Shown piece by piece: positions 52,908 through 61,689 of a stretch of 64,000 nt of DNA (the stretch's first letter is position 1; each line of letters begins with the position of its first letter). The stretch lies in the NCBI RefSeq assembly GCF_003029735.1, contig NZ_KZ686268.1, positions 1,413,769 to 1,477,768 of the forward strand, in the 5' to 3' direction. Below the pieces are notes generated by a model that was not told the origin of the DNA, searched no databases, and saw nothing but the letters and a program-made list of their open reading frames with translations. The position numbers and the translations under genes were made by a program. The DNA is from Pedobacter yulinensis (GTDB taxonomy: Bacteria > Bacteroidota > Bacteroidia > Sphingobacteriales > Sphingobacteriaceae).

Positions 52908-54236
52908 ATGAAAAACAGTTTATTCAAATGCCTGCCTTTTGCTGTAGCGGCACTCTTTACAGGGTCTGCCGTTCAGGCACAGCAAACAACAGCTGCAAAA
53001 TCATCCTCAAGTCAATTCAGAACATGGTCTGTCGGAGCAAACGTGGGTGTTTTGTCGCCAATTTCTCCGCTCGGCGGAAAGAATGACTTCTCTAACTGGA
53101 AATCCGATCTGGGTTATGGAATTTATGTCAAAAAACAGTTCACAAATTACTTCTCACTGCGTCTTGATGGTGTTGGGGGAAAGCTGAAAGGCGATAACGC
53201 CGAGCCGTATGACAGCGGCGTAGCCAACACAAGTGCGAACCGTGCATTTGAAACCAAGCTGACTTATTCCGGATCACTGAATGCCGTGGTGAACATGTTT
53301 AATATCGACATGTTCCGCAAAGAAGACGCGCTGCAGCTGTTCGGTTCAGTAGGCGCGGGCCTTGCCGGCTATAAACCATCGGTTAACCGCGGTTCAGGCA
53401 TGACAGAATACGCCCCCGGCAAAACGATTAGTGAACTGATTATTCCGGTTGGCCTGGGCGCCAAATTCAAAGTGTCAGACGGTGTCAACATCGACCTTGG
53501 CTGGACCATCAATTTCGTTGACGGTGATAACCTCGACGGAACTTATATGGGTACAAGCAATGACAAGTACAACTATGCTTACGCCGGTCTCGAGTTTGCG
53601 CTGGGTCAGGGCAAACAGCTGGCTTTCCACAATCCGGTTGCTGCAACCTATGACGAAGCCGTTCAGGCGAAACAAACCGCTGCAGCCATGAAAGCAGAGC
53701 TCGACGCACAGAAGTCAGACAACGCACGCCTTCGCGCGGAGCTTGCCGACGCGTTTAAAGATACAGACGGAGACGGCGTGGCCGACAAACTGGACAAATG
53801 TCCTGGTACGCCTGCCAATACCGTAGTGGATGGATCTGGTTGTCCGTTAAAGGTACCCGCACCGGTTGAAAAGGTTGTCATTACCGAAGCCGACCGTAAG
53901 GTGGTAGCTGATGCGATCAAAAACCTGGAGTTTGATTTTAACAAAGCGACAATCCGCGCCAAATCGTACCCCACACTGAACCGTGTTGCAGCACTGTTGA
54001 TCGAGAAAAATTTCAGCCTGAAACTTGCCGGCCACACCGATAACAAGGGCAGCGACTCATACAACCTGAAACTGTCAAAAGACAGAGCAGAGTCTGTAAA
54101 AGCTTATCTGGTATCGCAAGGCGCTAACGCCTCAAGGGTCGAGGCTACCGGTTATGGCGAATCACAACCTATTGCAAGTAATGGAACAGAGTCTGGTCGT
54201 CAGAAAAACAGAAGGGTAGAGTTTACCTTGTTTTAA
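52908..54236 (+). CDS. OmpA-family outer-membrane protein with TSP3-type loop
   Basis: This is a 442-residue OmpA-like protein. The start at MKNSLFKCLPFAVAALFTGSAVQAQ (52908) gives the signal peptide. An N-terminal beta-barrel covers about 40-250, a short coiled coil about 262-290 (ELDAQKSDNARLRAELADAF), then one thrombospondin-3-like calcium loop DTDGDGVADKLDKCPGTP (about 291-308). The C-terminal OmpA peptidoglycan-binding domain covers about 330-442 with LAGHTDNKGSDSYNLKLSKDRA and GYGESQPIASN. It anchors the outer membrane to the cell wall and is probably abundant. Confidence 0.95.
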   Translation: MKNSLFKCLPFAVAALFTGSAVQAQQTTAAKSSSSQFRTWSVGANVGVLSPISPLGGKNDFSNWKSDLGYGIYVKKQFTNYFSLRLDGVGGKLKGDNAEPYDSGVANTSANRAFETKLTYSGSLNAVVNMFNIDMFRKEDALQLFGSVGAGLAGYKPSVNRGSGMTEYAPGKTISELIIPVGLGAKFKVSDGVNIDLGWTINFVDGDNLDGTYMGTSNDKYNYAYAGLEFALGQGKQLAFHNPVAATYDEAVQAKQTAAAMKAELDAQKSDNARLRAELADAFKDTDGDGVADKLDKCPGTPANTVVDGSGCPLKVPAPVEKVVITEADRKVVADAIKNLEFDFNKATIRAKSYPTLNRVAALLIEKNFSLKLAGHTDNKGSDSYNLKLSKDRAESVKAYLVSQGANASRVEATGYGESQPIASNGTESGRQKNRRVEFTLF

Positions 54237-54253
54237 GCCTATTTTTCTACTAC

Positions 54254-54295
54254 AGAAAGGCCCGGTCGCAGCAGCGTCCGGGCCTTTCTTTTTTT
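54254..54295 (+). terminator. Rho-independent terminator after the ompA-like gene
   Basis: AGAAAGGCCCGG (54254-54265) pairs with CCGGGCCTTTCT (54278-54289), a perfect 12-bp stem, followed by a long T-run. Confidence 0.96.
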
Positions 54296-54405
54296 ATAGA
54301 TTTTTCCCGGGGCTGGCGCATGCTGTCCGGGCCGCAGAAAAAAAATTCAGCCCGACCTGAGGCTCGTTATGAAGAATTTTAGTGATAGATTTTTTTGTAT
54401 AAATT

Positions 54406-54468
54406 CTTGTGCACAAGTGGTCTGGGATATTTCCTTGTTGCGCGTGCCTGCACAAACACCCACTTGTG
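54406..54468. repeat. CTTGTG/CACAAG inverted repeats in the 318-bp gap before the MarR gene
   Basis: CTTGTGCACAAG (54406-54417) is a perfect 12-bp palindrome. Its right part CACAAGTGG (54412-54420) recurs inverted as CCACTTGTG (54460-54468). The sites lie 30-90 bp upstream of the -33 box of the MarR promoter and could be an activator or second-regulator site. The remainder of the gap 54237-54554 holds only the terminator and the promoter. Confidence 0.5.
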
Positions 54469-54497
54469 TCATTTGATGTAAATTCTTTTGAAATGTG

Positions 54498-54543
54498 TTT
54501 GCATTAAAACTCTTCATTCATTAACTTTGTTATGCAAGCATAA
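54498..54543 (+). promoter_or_regulatory. MarR promoter and operator
   Basis: TTTG (54498-54501), 20 bp, TAACTTTG (54522-54529) match the Bacteroidota promoter pattern. Immediately downstream, over the expected start site, lies the perfect dyad TTATGC-AA-GCATAA (54530-54543), 11 bp before the ATG. Autorepression by the MarR protein is the simplest reading. A near copy is at the acyl-CoA ligase promoter. Confidence 0.78.
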
Positions 54544-54554
54544 TAAAATTCGAA

Positions 54555-54983
54555 ATGAAGCAGCACCAGACCATCGATTACCACATCAAGTTTGCCTGGC
54601 AGAACATGTTCAATAAATATAACCAGTTGGCTGCGGGTTTTGGGATTACTCAGGCGATCGGTTACATGCTGATCAACATCAACGAAGAGGGGAGTGCCGT
54701 ATCTCAACTGGCCGCCCTGCTCGGTGTAAAAGCAACGAGCCTGTCGCGCATGCTGAACAACATGGAGGAACAGGGCTTAATTTACAGGGAAACAGCAGCA
54801 GGCGACAAGCGATCGGTAAAAGTTTTCCTGACCGACTTTGGCCGGGAGAAACGCCAGGCTGCCAAAAATGTCGTGCGGCAATTCAACGAATACCTGGACG
54901 GTCATTTTTCAAAAAAAGAAAAAGAGCAATTTATTGCCCTGCTTGTAAAATTAAACGAGGTAACGCTGGCCTACCCTGTCTGA
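54555..54983 (+). CDS. MarR-family regulator of the beta-oxidation operon
   Basis: This 142-residue MarR protein has the winged helix at about 50-100 (VSQLAALLGVKATSLSRMLNNMEEQGLIYRE; ends given), with the D-K-R wing motif AAGDKRSVKVFLTD, between dimerisation helices. It heads the operon for 3-hydroxyacyl-CoA dehydrogenase, thiolase and acyl-CoA dehydrogenase, an arrangement often seen in Bacteroidota. By analogy with other fatty-acid-linked MarR and TetR repressors, acyl-CoA may be its ligand; this is inference. Confidence 0.92.
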   Translation: MKQHQTIDYHIKFAWQNMFNKYNQLAAGFGITQAIGYMLININEEGSAVSQLAALLGVKATSLSRMLNNMEEQGLIYRETAAGDKRSVKVFLTDFGREKRQAAKNVVRQFNEYLDGHFSKKEKEQFIALLVKLNEVTLAYPV

Positions 54984-55027
54984 GCAGGGGCGGCGATTAA
55001 ACATACGAACAGAAAAGAAAGCATTGG

Positions 55028-57433
55028 ATGAAACGAACGATTAAAAAAGTAGCCGTACTCGGCTCGGGTATTATGGGATCGCGCATTGCGTGCCATTTTG
55101 CCAACATCGGCGCAGAAGTGCTGTTGCTTGATATCGCACCGAAAGAGCTTTTGGAAGAGGAAAAAGCCAAAGGCCTGACCACTGCTGATGCGAAGGTCAG
55201 GAACCGCATCGTCGATGCGGCCCTGCAAACCGCAGTTAAAACCAATCCATCGCCGGTCTACTCAAAAAAGGTGCTGAGCCGCATCACTACGGGGAATTTC
55301 GACGATGACATGGTTCGGATCAGGGATTGTGACTGGGTCGTAGAGGTTGTCGTTGAAAATCTGGACATCAAGAAAAAAGTGTTTGACCAGGTGGAACAGC
55401 ATCGCCGGCCCGGAACGCTGATCACCTCCAACACCTCGGGCATTCCCATCCACCTGATGGCTGAAGGGCGAAGCGATGATTTTAAAGCAAATTTCTGCGG
55501 AACCCACTTTTTTAATCCGCCGCGTTACCTCCGCCTTCTGGAAATCATCCCGACGGCGTTTACGGATGCGGGCGTTGTTGCTTTCCTGATGGAATACGGC
55601 GATAAATTTCTTGGTAAAACCACCGTCCGCTGCAAAGACACCCCGGCATTTATTGCCAACCGGGTAGGTGTGTACTCAATTATGGCCCTGCTGCACCTGG
55701 TCGAAAAATTGGACCTGACAGTAGAAGAAGTGGATAAATTTACAGGTCCGGCGCTGGGGCGGCCCAAGTCGGCAACCTTCCGCACCTCCGATGTAGTCGG
55801 TCTCGACACGATGATCAAGGTTGCAAAAGGGCTTTATGACAATTGTCCGGATGACAAGGCACGCGACCTTTTCAAACTTCCCGATTTTGTACAGAAAATG
55901 GAAGAGAACAATTGGCTGGGCGATAAAACCGGGCAGGGCTTTTATAAAAAAATCAAAGGCGCCGATGGAAAGAGCGAGATCCTGGCATTAGACCTGAAAA
56001 CACTTGAATACAAACCACAGCAAAAAGTAAAGTCGGCTACGCTCGAGATGACAAAGCCGGTAGAAAACCTCCGTGAGCGGATGAGGATTTTTGCTGCCGG
56101 AAAAGACAAGGCTGCCGAGCTGTTCAGACATTCTTCATTTGGTTTGTTCGCTTACGTATCGGATCGAATTCCCGAAATATCTGATGAACTGTACCGCATT
56201 GATGATGCAATGCGTGCCGGATTTGGCTGGGAACTTGGCCCTTTTGAACTTTGGGATGCCATTGGCCTGAGCGCTTCGGTAGAAGGCATGCAAACTTACG
56301 GGCATCAGCCCGCAGCCTGGGTGCGACAAATGCTCGAACAGGGGCATGACACATTCTATAAGGTCGAAGACGGCCGCAAGAAATACTATGATGTAGCTAC
56401 TGCCAGTTATCAGCCTGTGCCTGGCACCGAAGCTTTCATTGTGCTGGATAACCTGAGGCAGAACAAGACAGTTTGGAAAAATTCAGGCGTGTCGGTAATC
56501 GACATTGGCGACGGCATCGTCAACGTCGAGTTCCATACAAAGATGAATACGATCGGCGGTGATGTGATTCAGGGGATCAACAAAGCCATTGACCTGGCAG
56601 AAAAAGATTTTCAGGGGGTTGTCATCGGGAACGATGGCGCCAACTTCTCGGCCGGGGCAAATGTAGGCATGATCTTCATGATGGCCGTAGAGCAGGAATG
56701 GGACGAGCTGAATATGGCCATCCGGGCATTCCAGAACACCTCGATGCGGCTGCGTTATTCGTCGATTCCGGTGGTGGTGGCGGCGCACAACCTGACGCTG
56801 GGCGGCGGCTGTGAGTTTAGCCTGCATGCCGACCACGTTCAGCTTTCGGCAGAAACGTATATGGGCCTGGTTGAGTTTGGTGTAGGGGTTATTCCCGGCG
56901 GGGGCGGAACCAAAGAGTTTGCCCTGCGTGCATCAGATGAATTGAAAGATGACCAGATTGCCCAGAACACATTGAAGGAGCGCTTCCTCACGATCGGAAT
57001 GGCGAAGGTATCGACGTCGGGCGAAGAGGCCTTTGAATTGGGTTACCTGCAGAAAGGGAAGTATGCCATAACCATGAACAGAAGCAGGCTGCTGGCAGAC
57101 GCGAAGGCAAAGGCGCTGGAACTTGCAGATGCCGGGTATACGAAACCTGTTCAACGTAACGATATCCGGGTACTGGGAAAACAAGGCTTGGGCATTGTCT
57201 ATGCCGGGGCGAACAGCATGTATGCAGGCAACTACATTTCAGCGCACGATAAAAAGATATCAGAAAAACTGGGTTATGTGCTCTGCGGAGGCGACCTCTC
57301 TTCGCCGACCGAGGTTACAGAACAATACCTGCTCGACCTGGAACGCGAGGCGTTTTTGTCGCTCGCAGGTGAGCGTAAATCGCTCGAGCGGATCCAGTCG
57401 ATCATTACAAAGGGCAAACCGCTCCGAAACTGA
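55028..57433 (+). CDS. 3-hydroxyacyl-CoA dehydrogenase / enoyl-CoA hydratase (FadN-like multifunctional protein)
   Basis: This 801-residue two-enzyme protein of beta-oxidation has the dehydrogenase first: NAD-binding motif VLGSGIMGSRIACHFANIGAEV (10-31), the NTSGIPI segment, the catalytic His region CGTHFFNPPRYLRLLEIIP and the C-terminal HCDH domains (to about 410). The crotonase domain follows at about 480-720, with the oxyanion-hole segments GNDGANFSAGANVG and HNLTLGGGCEFSLHADHV and a retained Glu (VEFGVGVIPGGGG). This order is that of FadN and not of E. coli FadB. It converts enoyl-CoA through 3-hydroxyacyl-CoA to 3-ketoacyl-CoA for the thiolase encoded next. Confidence 0.96.
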   Translation: MKRTIKKVAVLGSGIMGSRIACHFANIGAEVLLLDIAPKELLEEEKAKGLTTADAKVRNRIVDAALQTAVKTNPSPVYSKKVLSRITTGNFDDDMVRIRDCDWVVEVVVENLDIKKKVFDQVEQHRRPGTLITSNTSGIPIHLMAEGRSDDFKANFCGTHFFNPPRYLRLLEIIPTAFTDAGVVAFLMEYGDKFLGKTTVRCKDTPAFIANRVGVYSIMALLHLVEKLDLTVEEVDKFTGPALGRPKSATFRTSDVVGLDTMIKVAKGLYDNCPDDKARDLFKLPDFVQKMEENNWLGDKTGQGFYKKIKGADGKSEILALDLKTLEYKPQQKVKSATLEMTKPVENLRERMRIFAAGKDKAAELFRHSSFGLFAYVSDRIPEISDELYRIDDAMRAGFGWELGPFELWDAIGLSASVEGMQTYGHQPAAWVRQMLEQGHDTFYKVEDGRKKYYDVATASYQPVPGTEAFIVLDNLRQNKTVWKNSGVSVIDIGDGIVNVEFHTKMNTIGGDVIQGINKAIDLAEKDFQGVVIGNDGANFSAGANVGMIFMMAVEQEWDELNMAIRAFQNTSMRLRYSSIPVVVAAHNLTLGGGCEFSLHADHVQLSAETYMGLVEFGVGVIPGGGGTKEFALRASDELKDDQIAQNTLKERFLTIGMAKVSTSGEEAFELGYLQKGKYAITMNRSRLLADAKAKALELADAGYTKPVQRNDIRVLGKQGLGIVYAGANSMYAGNYISAHDKKISEKLGYVLCGGDLSSPTEVTEQYLLDLEREAFLSLAGERKSLERIQSIITKGKPLRN

Positions 57434-57622
57434 TTTCCGGAGAGTTGGTCTGCGGTCTGGCAGCTGTGCGATGGTGTGCTGCAAGACATTTTAAGTGTGT
57501 TTAGATGGGGCACAAACGATACAAAATTTAACGGGTGCAGCTTGACCTGACCCACACGATAATAACGATGTTTAACCGGGGTGCAGTTTCAGGACTTGCC
57601 TTGTGAATCAAATCTCACTACC

Positions 57623-58801
57623 ATGCAGGAAGCATATATTATAGCTGGTTTAAGAACGGCGGTCGGCAAGGCGCCAAGAGGTGTTTTCCGTTTTATGCGG
57701 GCCGACGACCTGGCAGCGACCGTGATCCGGGAGCTTGTGGGCTCGGTAGCCGGCCTGGACAAAGAAGAAATTGACGATGTCATTGTCGGCAATGCCACAC
57801 CCGAGGCTGAGCAGGGCCTTAATATTGGCCGGATGATCTCACTGATGGGGCTCGATACCGAGAAGGTGCCGGGTGTGACGGTAAACCGTTACTGCGCATC
57901 AGGACTGGAGACGATTGCTACCGCTGTAGCCAAAATAAGATCGGGGATGGCCGATTGTATCATTGCAGGCGGCGTCGAAGTGATGTCTGGCATGCCTTTC
58001 GGCGGCTGGAAGCTGGTGCCGAATCCGGAGTTGGCCAGGAGCCATCCGGACTGGTACTGGGGAATGGGCCTCACGGCCGAAGCTGTGGCGCGCGAATACC
58101 AGGTGAGCAGGGAAGACCAGGACGAGTTTGCATTCCATTCGCACCGCAAAGCAGTCGAGGCGATCCGGAACGGCAAATTGAAAGCAGGTGTATTGCCCAT
58201 TACCGTGAACGAAACCTATCTGGATGAAAAGATGAAGCGCAAGACCCGGTCTTACGTGGTCGATACCGACGAGGGTCCGCGCGCTGATACGACCCTCGAG
58301 AAACTCGCCAAATTGAAACCGGTTTTCGACGCCAAGGGCGTCATTACTGCCGGAAACTCTTCCCAGACTTCAGACGGTGCAGCATTTGTGATCGTGGTAT
58401 CAGAGCGCAAACTGAAAGAGCTGGGTGTGCAGCCCATTGCACGGCTGGTAAGTTATGGTGTTGCCGGCGTGCCGCCCAGAATCATGGGCATTGGTCCAAT
58501 CGAGGCCATCCCGAAGGCATTGAAAATGGCCGGCATGCGCCTCGAGCAGATCGATCTGATCGAACTGAATGAGGCCTTTGCTTCTCAATCGATCGCGATC
58601 ATGCGAGCACTCGGCATCAATCCGGATATTCTGAATGTGAACGGCGGCGGTATTGCGCTGGGGCACCCCCTCGGTTGTACCGGAGCCAAACTGACCGTTC
58701 AGGTGATGAACGAACTGCGCAGCCGCAACCAGAAGTACGGTATGGTAACCATGTGCGTAGGCACGGGGCAAGGAGCTGCAGGGGTTTTTGAAATGCTATA
58801 A
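57623..58801 (+). CDS. Acetyl-CoA C-acyltransferase (thiolase)
   Basis: This 392-residue thiolase starts at the ATG of [16 protein letters not shown] (57623); the upstream extension begins at a non-ATG codon and is not family sequence. The nucleophile Cys91 is in NRYCASGLE, His348 is in [14 protein letters not shown], and the second acid/base Cys378 is in MCVGTGQGA, so all catalytic residues are present. It performs the last step of beta-oxidation. The 189-bp gap to the preceding gene has no terminator, so both are in one operon. Confidence 0.96.
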   Translation: MQEAYIIAGLRTAVGKAPRGVFRFMRADDLAATVIRELVGSVAGLDKEEIDDVIVGNATPEAEQGLNIGRMISLMGLDTEKVPGVTVNRYCASGLETIATAVAKIRSGMADCIIAGGVEVMSGMPFGGWKLVPNPELARSHPDWYWGMGLTAEAVAREYQVSREDQDEFAFHSHRKAVEAIRNGKLKAGVLPITVNETYLDEKMKRKTRSYVVDTDEGPRADTTLEKLAKLKPVFDAKGVITAGNSSQTSDGAAFVIVVSERKLKELGVQPIARLVSYGVAGVPPRIMGIGPIEAIPKALKMAGMRLEQIDLIELNEAFASQSIAIMRALGINPDILNVNGGGIALGHPLGCTGAKLTVQVMNELRSRNQKYGMVTMCVGTGQGAAGVFEML

Positions 58802-58841
58802 AAATTAATTTTAGAGAAATAATATTTATATTCACTGATCA

Positions 58842-59270
58842 AGGAAAAAAGAAGAAAGAAAAAAGACAGATCGCAGCTCTGTGCATAATTTCAGGAAGCT
58901 TAAAATATGGAGGCGGCATCCAACTAGCAAAGGAAGTTTACATTTTTTCAGAGATACTTCCTGTCTCAGAACGTTTCGGCCTAAAAAATCAGATAGGGCG
59001 AAGTGCGGTATCCATTCCTTAAAACATTGCCGAATGCTCGTCACGAAGTTCCAATAAAGACTTTGCGCGCTTTCTGTCTATCGCACTGAGGCCTTTATTT
59101 GAGCTTGAAACGCAGTTGACTTTATGCGTAGAGTTTGGTTACTCCGATGTTTCCCGGCTTTCAGGACTTATCGGGCAAATCATCGAATTGCAACGGGCAA
59201 TCGCGGCTTTTAAAAATCAATTGGGCAATTGCCAGTAGTCTTTACTTTTTCTTCTTTAATCTTTTGTCCT
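58842..59270. mobile_element. Possible decayed IVP-type insertion bounded by imperfect inverted repeats
   Basis: AGGAAAAAAGA (58842-58852) and TCTTTTGTCCT (59260-59270) are inverted copies with 10 of 11 matches. Further A/G-rich versus C/T-rich complementarity continues inward. They bracket a degraded four-helix-bundle gene between two genes of the beta-oxidation operon. Intervening-sequence elements of this protein family are known to carry such terminal complementarity. Mobility itself is inferred, and the purine-rich ends could match by chance. Confidence 0.45.
58881..59238 (+). pseudogene. Four-helix-bundle (23S rRNA IVP/S23-type) protein, disrupted
   Basis: The family pattern begins at GTG 58881 (reads M/V-HNFRKLKIWRR), which is the usual N-terminus of these about 118-residue proteins. 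A one-base shift near 58916-58920 is needed to continue in QLAKEVYIFSEILPVSERF. In the core motif, where relatives read SIPSNIAE, the frame has a TAA stop (SIP-stop-NIAE, 59020-59022). The frame then runs on with SSRSSNKDFARFLSIALRPL and FELETQLTLCVEFGYSD to the TAG at 59236. The two lesions make it non-functional. The family occurs both inside 23S rRNA intervening sequences and as free genes in Bacteroidota; here it sits between the thiolase and acyl-CoA dehydrogenase genes. Confidence 0.85.
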
Positions 59271-59282
59271 AATGCGTAGCAA

Positions 59283-61076
59283 ATGGAAACAACAAACAAA
59301 AAAACCATTAAAGGAGGTGAGTTCCTGATCAGGGAAACTTCCTGGGAAGATGTATTTATTCCTGAAGAATTTGATGAGGAACAGCGAATGATCGCGCAGA
59401 CCTGCCGTGATTTCCTGGAATCGGAAGTTTACCCGCACCTGGACCGGATTGACCGCCAGGAAGACCCGGAACTGATGCCGGGTCTGCTTACAAAGGCCGG
59501 CGAACTGGGTATTCTTGGCGTGTCGGTCCCGGAAGAATACGGTGGCTTTGGCAAGAACTTCAATACCTCCATGCTGGTGGCCGATGTGATCGGCGCCGGC
59601 CATTCGTTTGCCGTAGCACTTTCTGCCCATACAGGAATCGGCACGCTGCCCATTCTCTATTACGGCAATGAGGTGCAAAAAGCGAGGTATATTCCCAAAC
59701 TTGCCACAGGCGAATGGAAAGCAGCATACTGCCTGACGGAACCCAATTCGGGCTCAGATGCCAATTCGGGTAAAACAAAAGCGGTGCTTTCTGAAGATGG
59801 CCGGCACTACATGCTGAATGGCCAGAAAATGTGGATCACCAATGGTGGTTTTGCAGACGTGTTCATCGTATTCGCAAAAATTGATCAGGACGAAAACCTG
59901 ACCGCCTTTATCGTAGAAAAGGATTTCGGCGGAATCACGATGAATCCAGAAGAACACAAAATGGGCATAAAAGGTTCCTCGACGCGGCAGGTATTTTTTA
60001 ACGACTGCCCGGTACCGGTAGATAACATGCTGAGCGACCGGCAGAACGGGTTTAAGATTGCGGTCAATATTCTGAACATTGGCCGAATCAAACTTGCTGC
60101 AGCAGCGATCGGCGCTTCGAAAGAAGTGATCAGCAAAGCGGTGAACTATGCAAACGAGCGTTCGCAGTTTGGCCGGCAGATCGCTAAATACGGCGCCATC
60201 CGCTATAAACTCGCTGAAATGGCCGCTAAGGTTTACGCTGTAGATTCGGCCAACTACCGTGCCGGCCAAAATATTGATGATGCTTATGAAGCGCTGGTGG
60301 CCGGCGGCATGGAACCCGGAAAGGCGAAACTGAAGTCTACAGAACAGTTTGCCGTGGAGTGCGCGATCCTTAAAGTTTGGGGATCTGAAGCACTCGATTA
60401 CGTCGTTGACGAAGGCGTCCAGATCTATGGCGGCATGGGCTTTTCTGCAGACGCGCCAATGGACCGCGCGTACCGTGATGCACGGATTAACCGGATTTTC
60501 GAAGGCACAAATGAGATCAACCGCCTGCTCACCGTAGACATGATGCTCAAACGTGCCATGAAAGGCGAACTGGACCTGATGACCCCGGCAACGGCTGTGG
60601 CCAGTGAACTGATGGCCATTCCTGATTTCGGCGAGGCAGATGATACGCTGTTTGCCGCTGAAAAAAAGGTGATCAGTAACCTGAAAAAGGCTACCTTGAT
60701 GGTGGCCGGAGCGGCCGTTCAGAAACTTATGATGAGCCTGTCTAAAGAACAGGAAATCTTAATGAATATCGCCGATATGGCAAGTTACGCCTATGTTGCC
60801 GAATCTGCTTTGCTGCGCACCGAAAGGCTGGTTCACCTGCGGGGCGAGGACGGAGCCGCAGGGCAGCTCGACCTGCTGCGTGTGTATCTGGTCGAAGCCG
60901 TGGATGCCGTGGCCAAAGCTGGCAAAGAAGCCCTTTGGGCATTTGCCGAGGGAGATGAACAGCGCATGATGCTGGTGGGCCTGCGGCGGTTTACAAAAAT
61001 GGAACCCTTCAATGTGAAAGAAGCGCGTCAGCGGATCGCTGTTGGACTGATCGAAGCAAACAAGTACATTTTTTAA
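59283..61076 (+). CDS. Acyl-CoA dehydrogenase (long-chain, with C-terminal extension)
   Basis: This 597-residue FAD-dependent dehydrogenase has N-terminal helical, middle beta and C-terminal helical ACAD domains within about 25-430. Landmarks are AYCLTEPNSGSDANSGKTKA (FAD/substrate), WITNGGFADVFIVFAK, SQFGRQIAKYGAIRYKLAEM and the FAD-binding QIYGGMGFSADAPMDRAYRDARINRIFEGTNEI (ends given), with the Glu of FEGTNEIN as the usual catalytic region. The last about 150 residues form an additional helical domain as in VLCAD/ACAD9-type enzymes. It catalyses the first oxidation step and is the last gene of the operon before a terminator. Confidence 0.95.
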   Translation: METTNKKTIKGGEFLIRETSWEDVFIPEEFDEEQRMIAQTCRDFLESEVYPHLDRIDRQEDPELMPGLLTKAGELGILGVSVPEEYGGFGKNFNTSMLVADVIGAGHSFAVALSAHTGIGTLPILYYGNEVQKARYIPKLATGEWKAAYCLTEPNSGSDANSGKTKAVLSEDGRHYMLNGQKMWITNGGFADVFIVFAKIDQDENLTAFIVEKDFGGITMNPEEHKMGIKGSSTRQVFFNDCPVPVDNMLSDRQNGFKIAVNILNIGRIKLAAAAIGASKEVISKAVNYANERSQFGRQIAKYGAIRYKLAEMAAKVYAVDSANYRAGQNIDDAYEALVAGGMEPGKAKLKSTEQFAVECAILKVWGSEALDYVVDEGVQIYGGMGFSADAPMDRAYRDARINRIFEGTNEINRLLTVDMMLKRAMKGELDLMTPATAVASELMAIPDFGEADDTLFAAEKKVISNLKKATLMVAGAAVQKLMMSLSKEQEILMNIADMASYAYVAESALLRTERLVHLRGEDGAAGQLDLLRVYLVEAVDAVAKAGKEALWAFAEGDEQRMMLVGLRRFTKMEPFNVKEARQRIAVGLIEANKYIF

Positions 61077-61094
61077 TTGGTTAATAAATCCTGA

Positions 61095-61120
61095 AGCCCG
61101 GCGTAATCCGGGCTTTTTTT
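61095..61120 (+). terminator. Rho-independent terminator of the beta-oxidation operon
   Basis: AGCCCGG (61095-61101) pairs with CCGGGCT (61108-61114) around CGTAAT, followed by seven T. Confidence 0.95.
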
Positions 61121-61173
61121 GTGGCCTTTTCTCAGCCTGTGCGCCCGGGCCTGTATGTTAAAATTGGTTAAAA

Positions 61174-61205
61174 ATTGCCAGGGCGCCCGGAAAAAACTAT
61201 TTTTG
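61174..61205 (+). promoter_or_regulatory. Promoter of the FKBP gene pair
   Basis: ATTG (61174-61177), 20 bp, TATTTTTG (61198-61205) fit the Bacteroidota promoter pattern with one mismatch in the -33 box. The -7 box ends 6 bp before the ATG at 61212, so the leader would be very short. Confidence 0.65.
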
Positions 61206-61211
61206 TGAATT

Positions 61212-61682
61212 ATGTTAAAAACCAGGGTGCTGGCCGTTCTACTGGCCGGGATATTTTTTGTATCGTGTGCGAAGAAAGAAACGTTTGATGCAGATGCGCA
61301 GGCAAGGGCAGACGAACAGATCATCAAAGATTTTATTGCAAAAAACAACATTCCTGCAGTTCGCGATCCTTCCTCGGGCGTTTATTACCAGATCGTTACG
61401 CCTGGAACGGGAAACGTAACGTACAGTAACAATCCCGAGTTGTTTGCCAATTACACCGGGCGCCTGCTGGATGGAACCGTATTTCAAAAAAGTACGGAGC
61501 CCATCAAATTCCGTTACAGCGGTGTAATACTGGGCTGGCAGGTGGGACTTGCTAAGATCCAGCCGGGGGGGCGGATCAGGCTGATCATTCCTTCAGGTTA
61601 TGCTTATGGCAGCTCCGGTTATGGAAATATTCCGCCAAATACCGTACTTGACTTTGACGTAGACTTAATAAAAGCTCAATAG
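61212..61682 (+). CDS. FKBP-type peptidyl-prolyl isomerase lipoprotein
   Basis: This 156-residue lipoprotein has a lipobox ending FVSC (Cys19). The FKBP fold lies at about 50-155, with the strand YYQIVTPGTGNVTYSNN, FANYTGRLLDGTVFQKST, GVILGWQVGLAKIQPGGRIRLIIPSGYAYGSSGYGNIPPNTVLDFDVDL (ends given). The active-site aromatic/Ile-Pro positions are largely kept. It probably aids folding of outer-membrane or periplasmic proteins. It is followed 7 bp later by a related two-domain gene. Confidence 0.94.
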   Translation: MLKTRVLAVLLAGIFFVSCAKKETFDADAQARADEQIIKDFIAKNNIPAVRDPSSGVYYQIVTPGTGNVTYSNNPELFANYTGRLLDGTVFQKSTEPIKFRYSGVILGWQVGLAKIQPGGRIRLIIPSGYAYGSSGYGNIPPNTVLDFDVDLIKAQ

Positions 61683-61689
61683 ACAATTC

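Noticed and set aside
58058..58840. Antisense open frames in and after the thiolase gene
   Set aside because: They are shadows of the thiolase frame, which has all catalytic residues.
58832..59044. Minus-strand 70-codon frame in the thiolase/acyl-CoA dehydrogenase gap
   Set aside because: The plus strand of this region aligns with a known four-helix-bundle family despite two lesions, so the minus-strand frame is not the gene.
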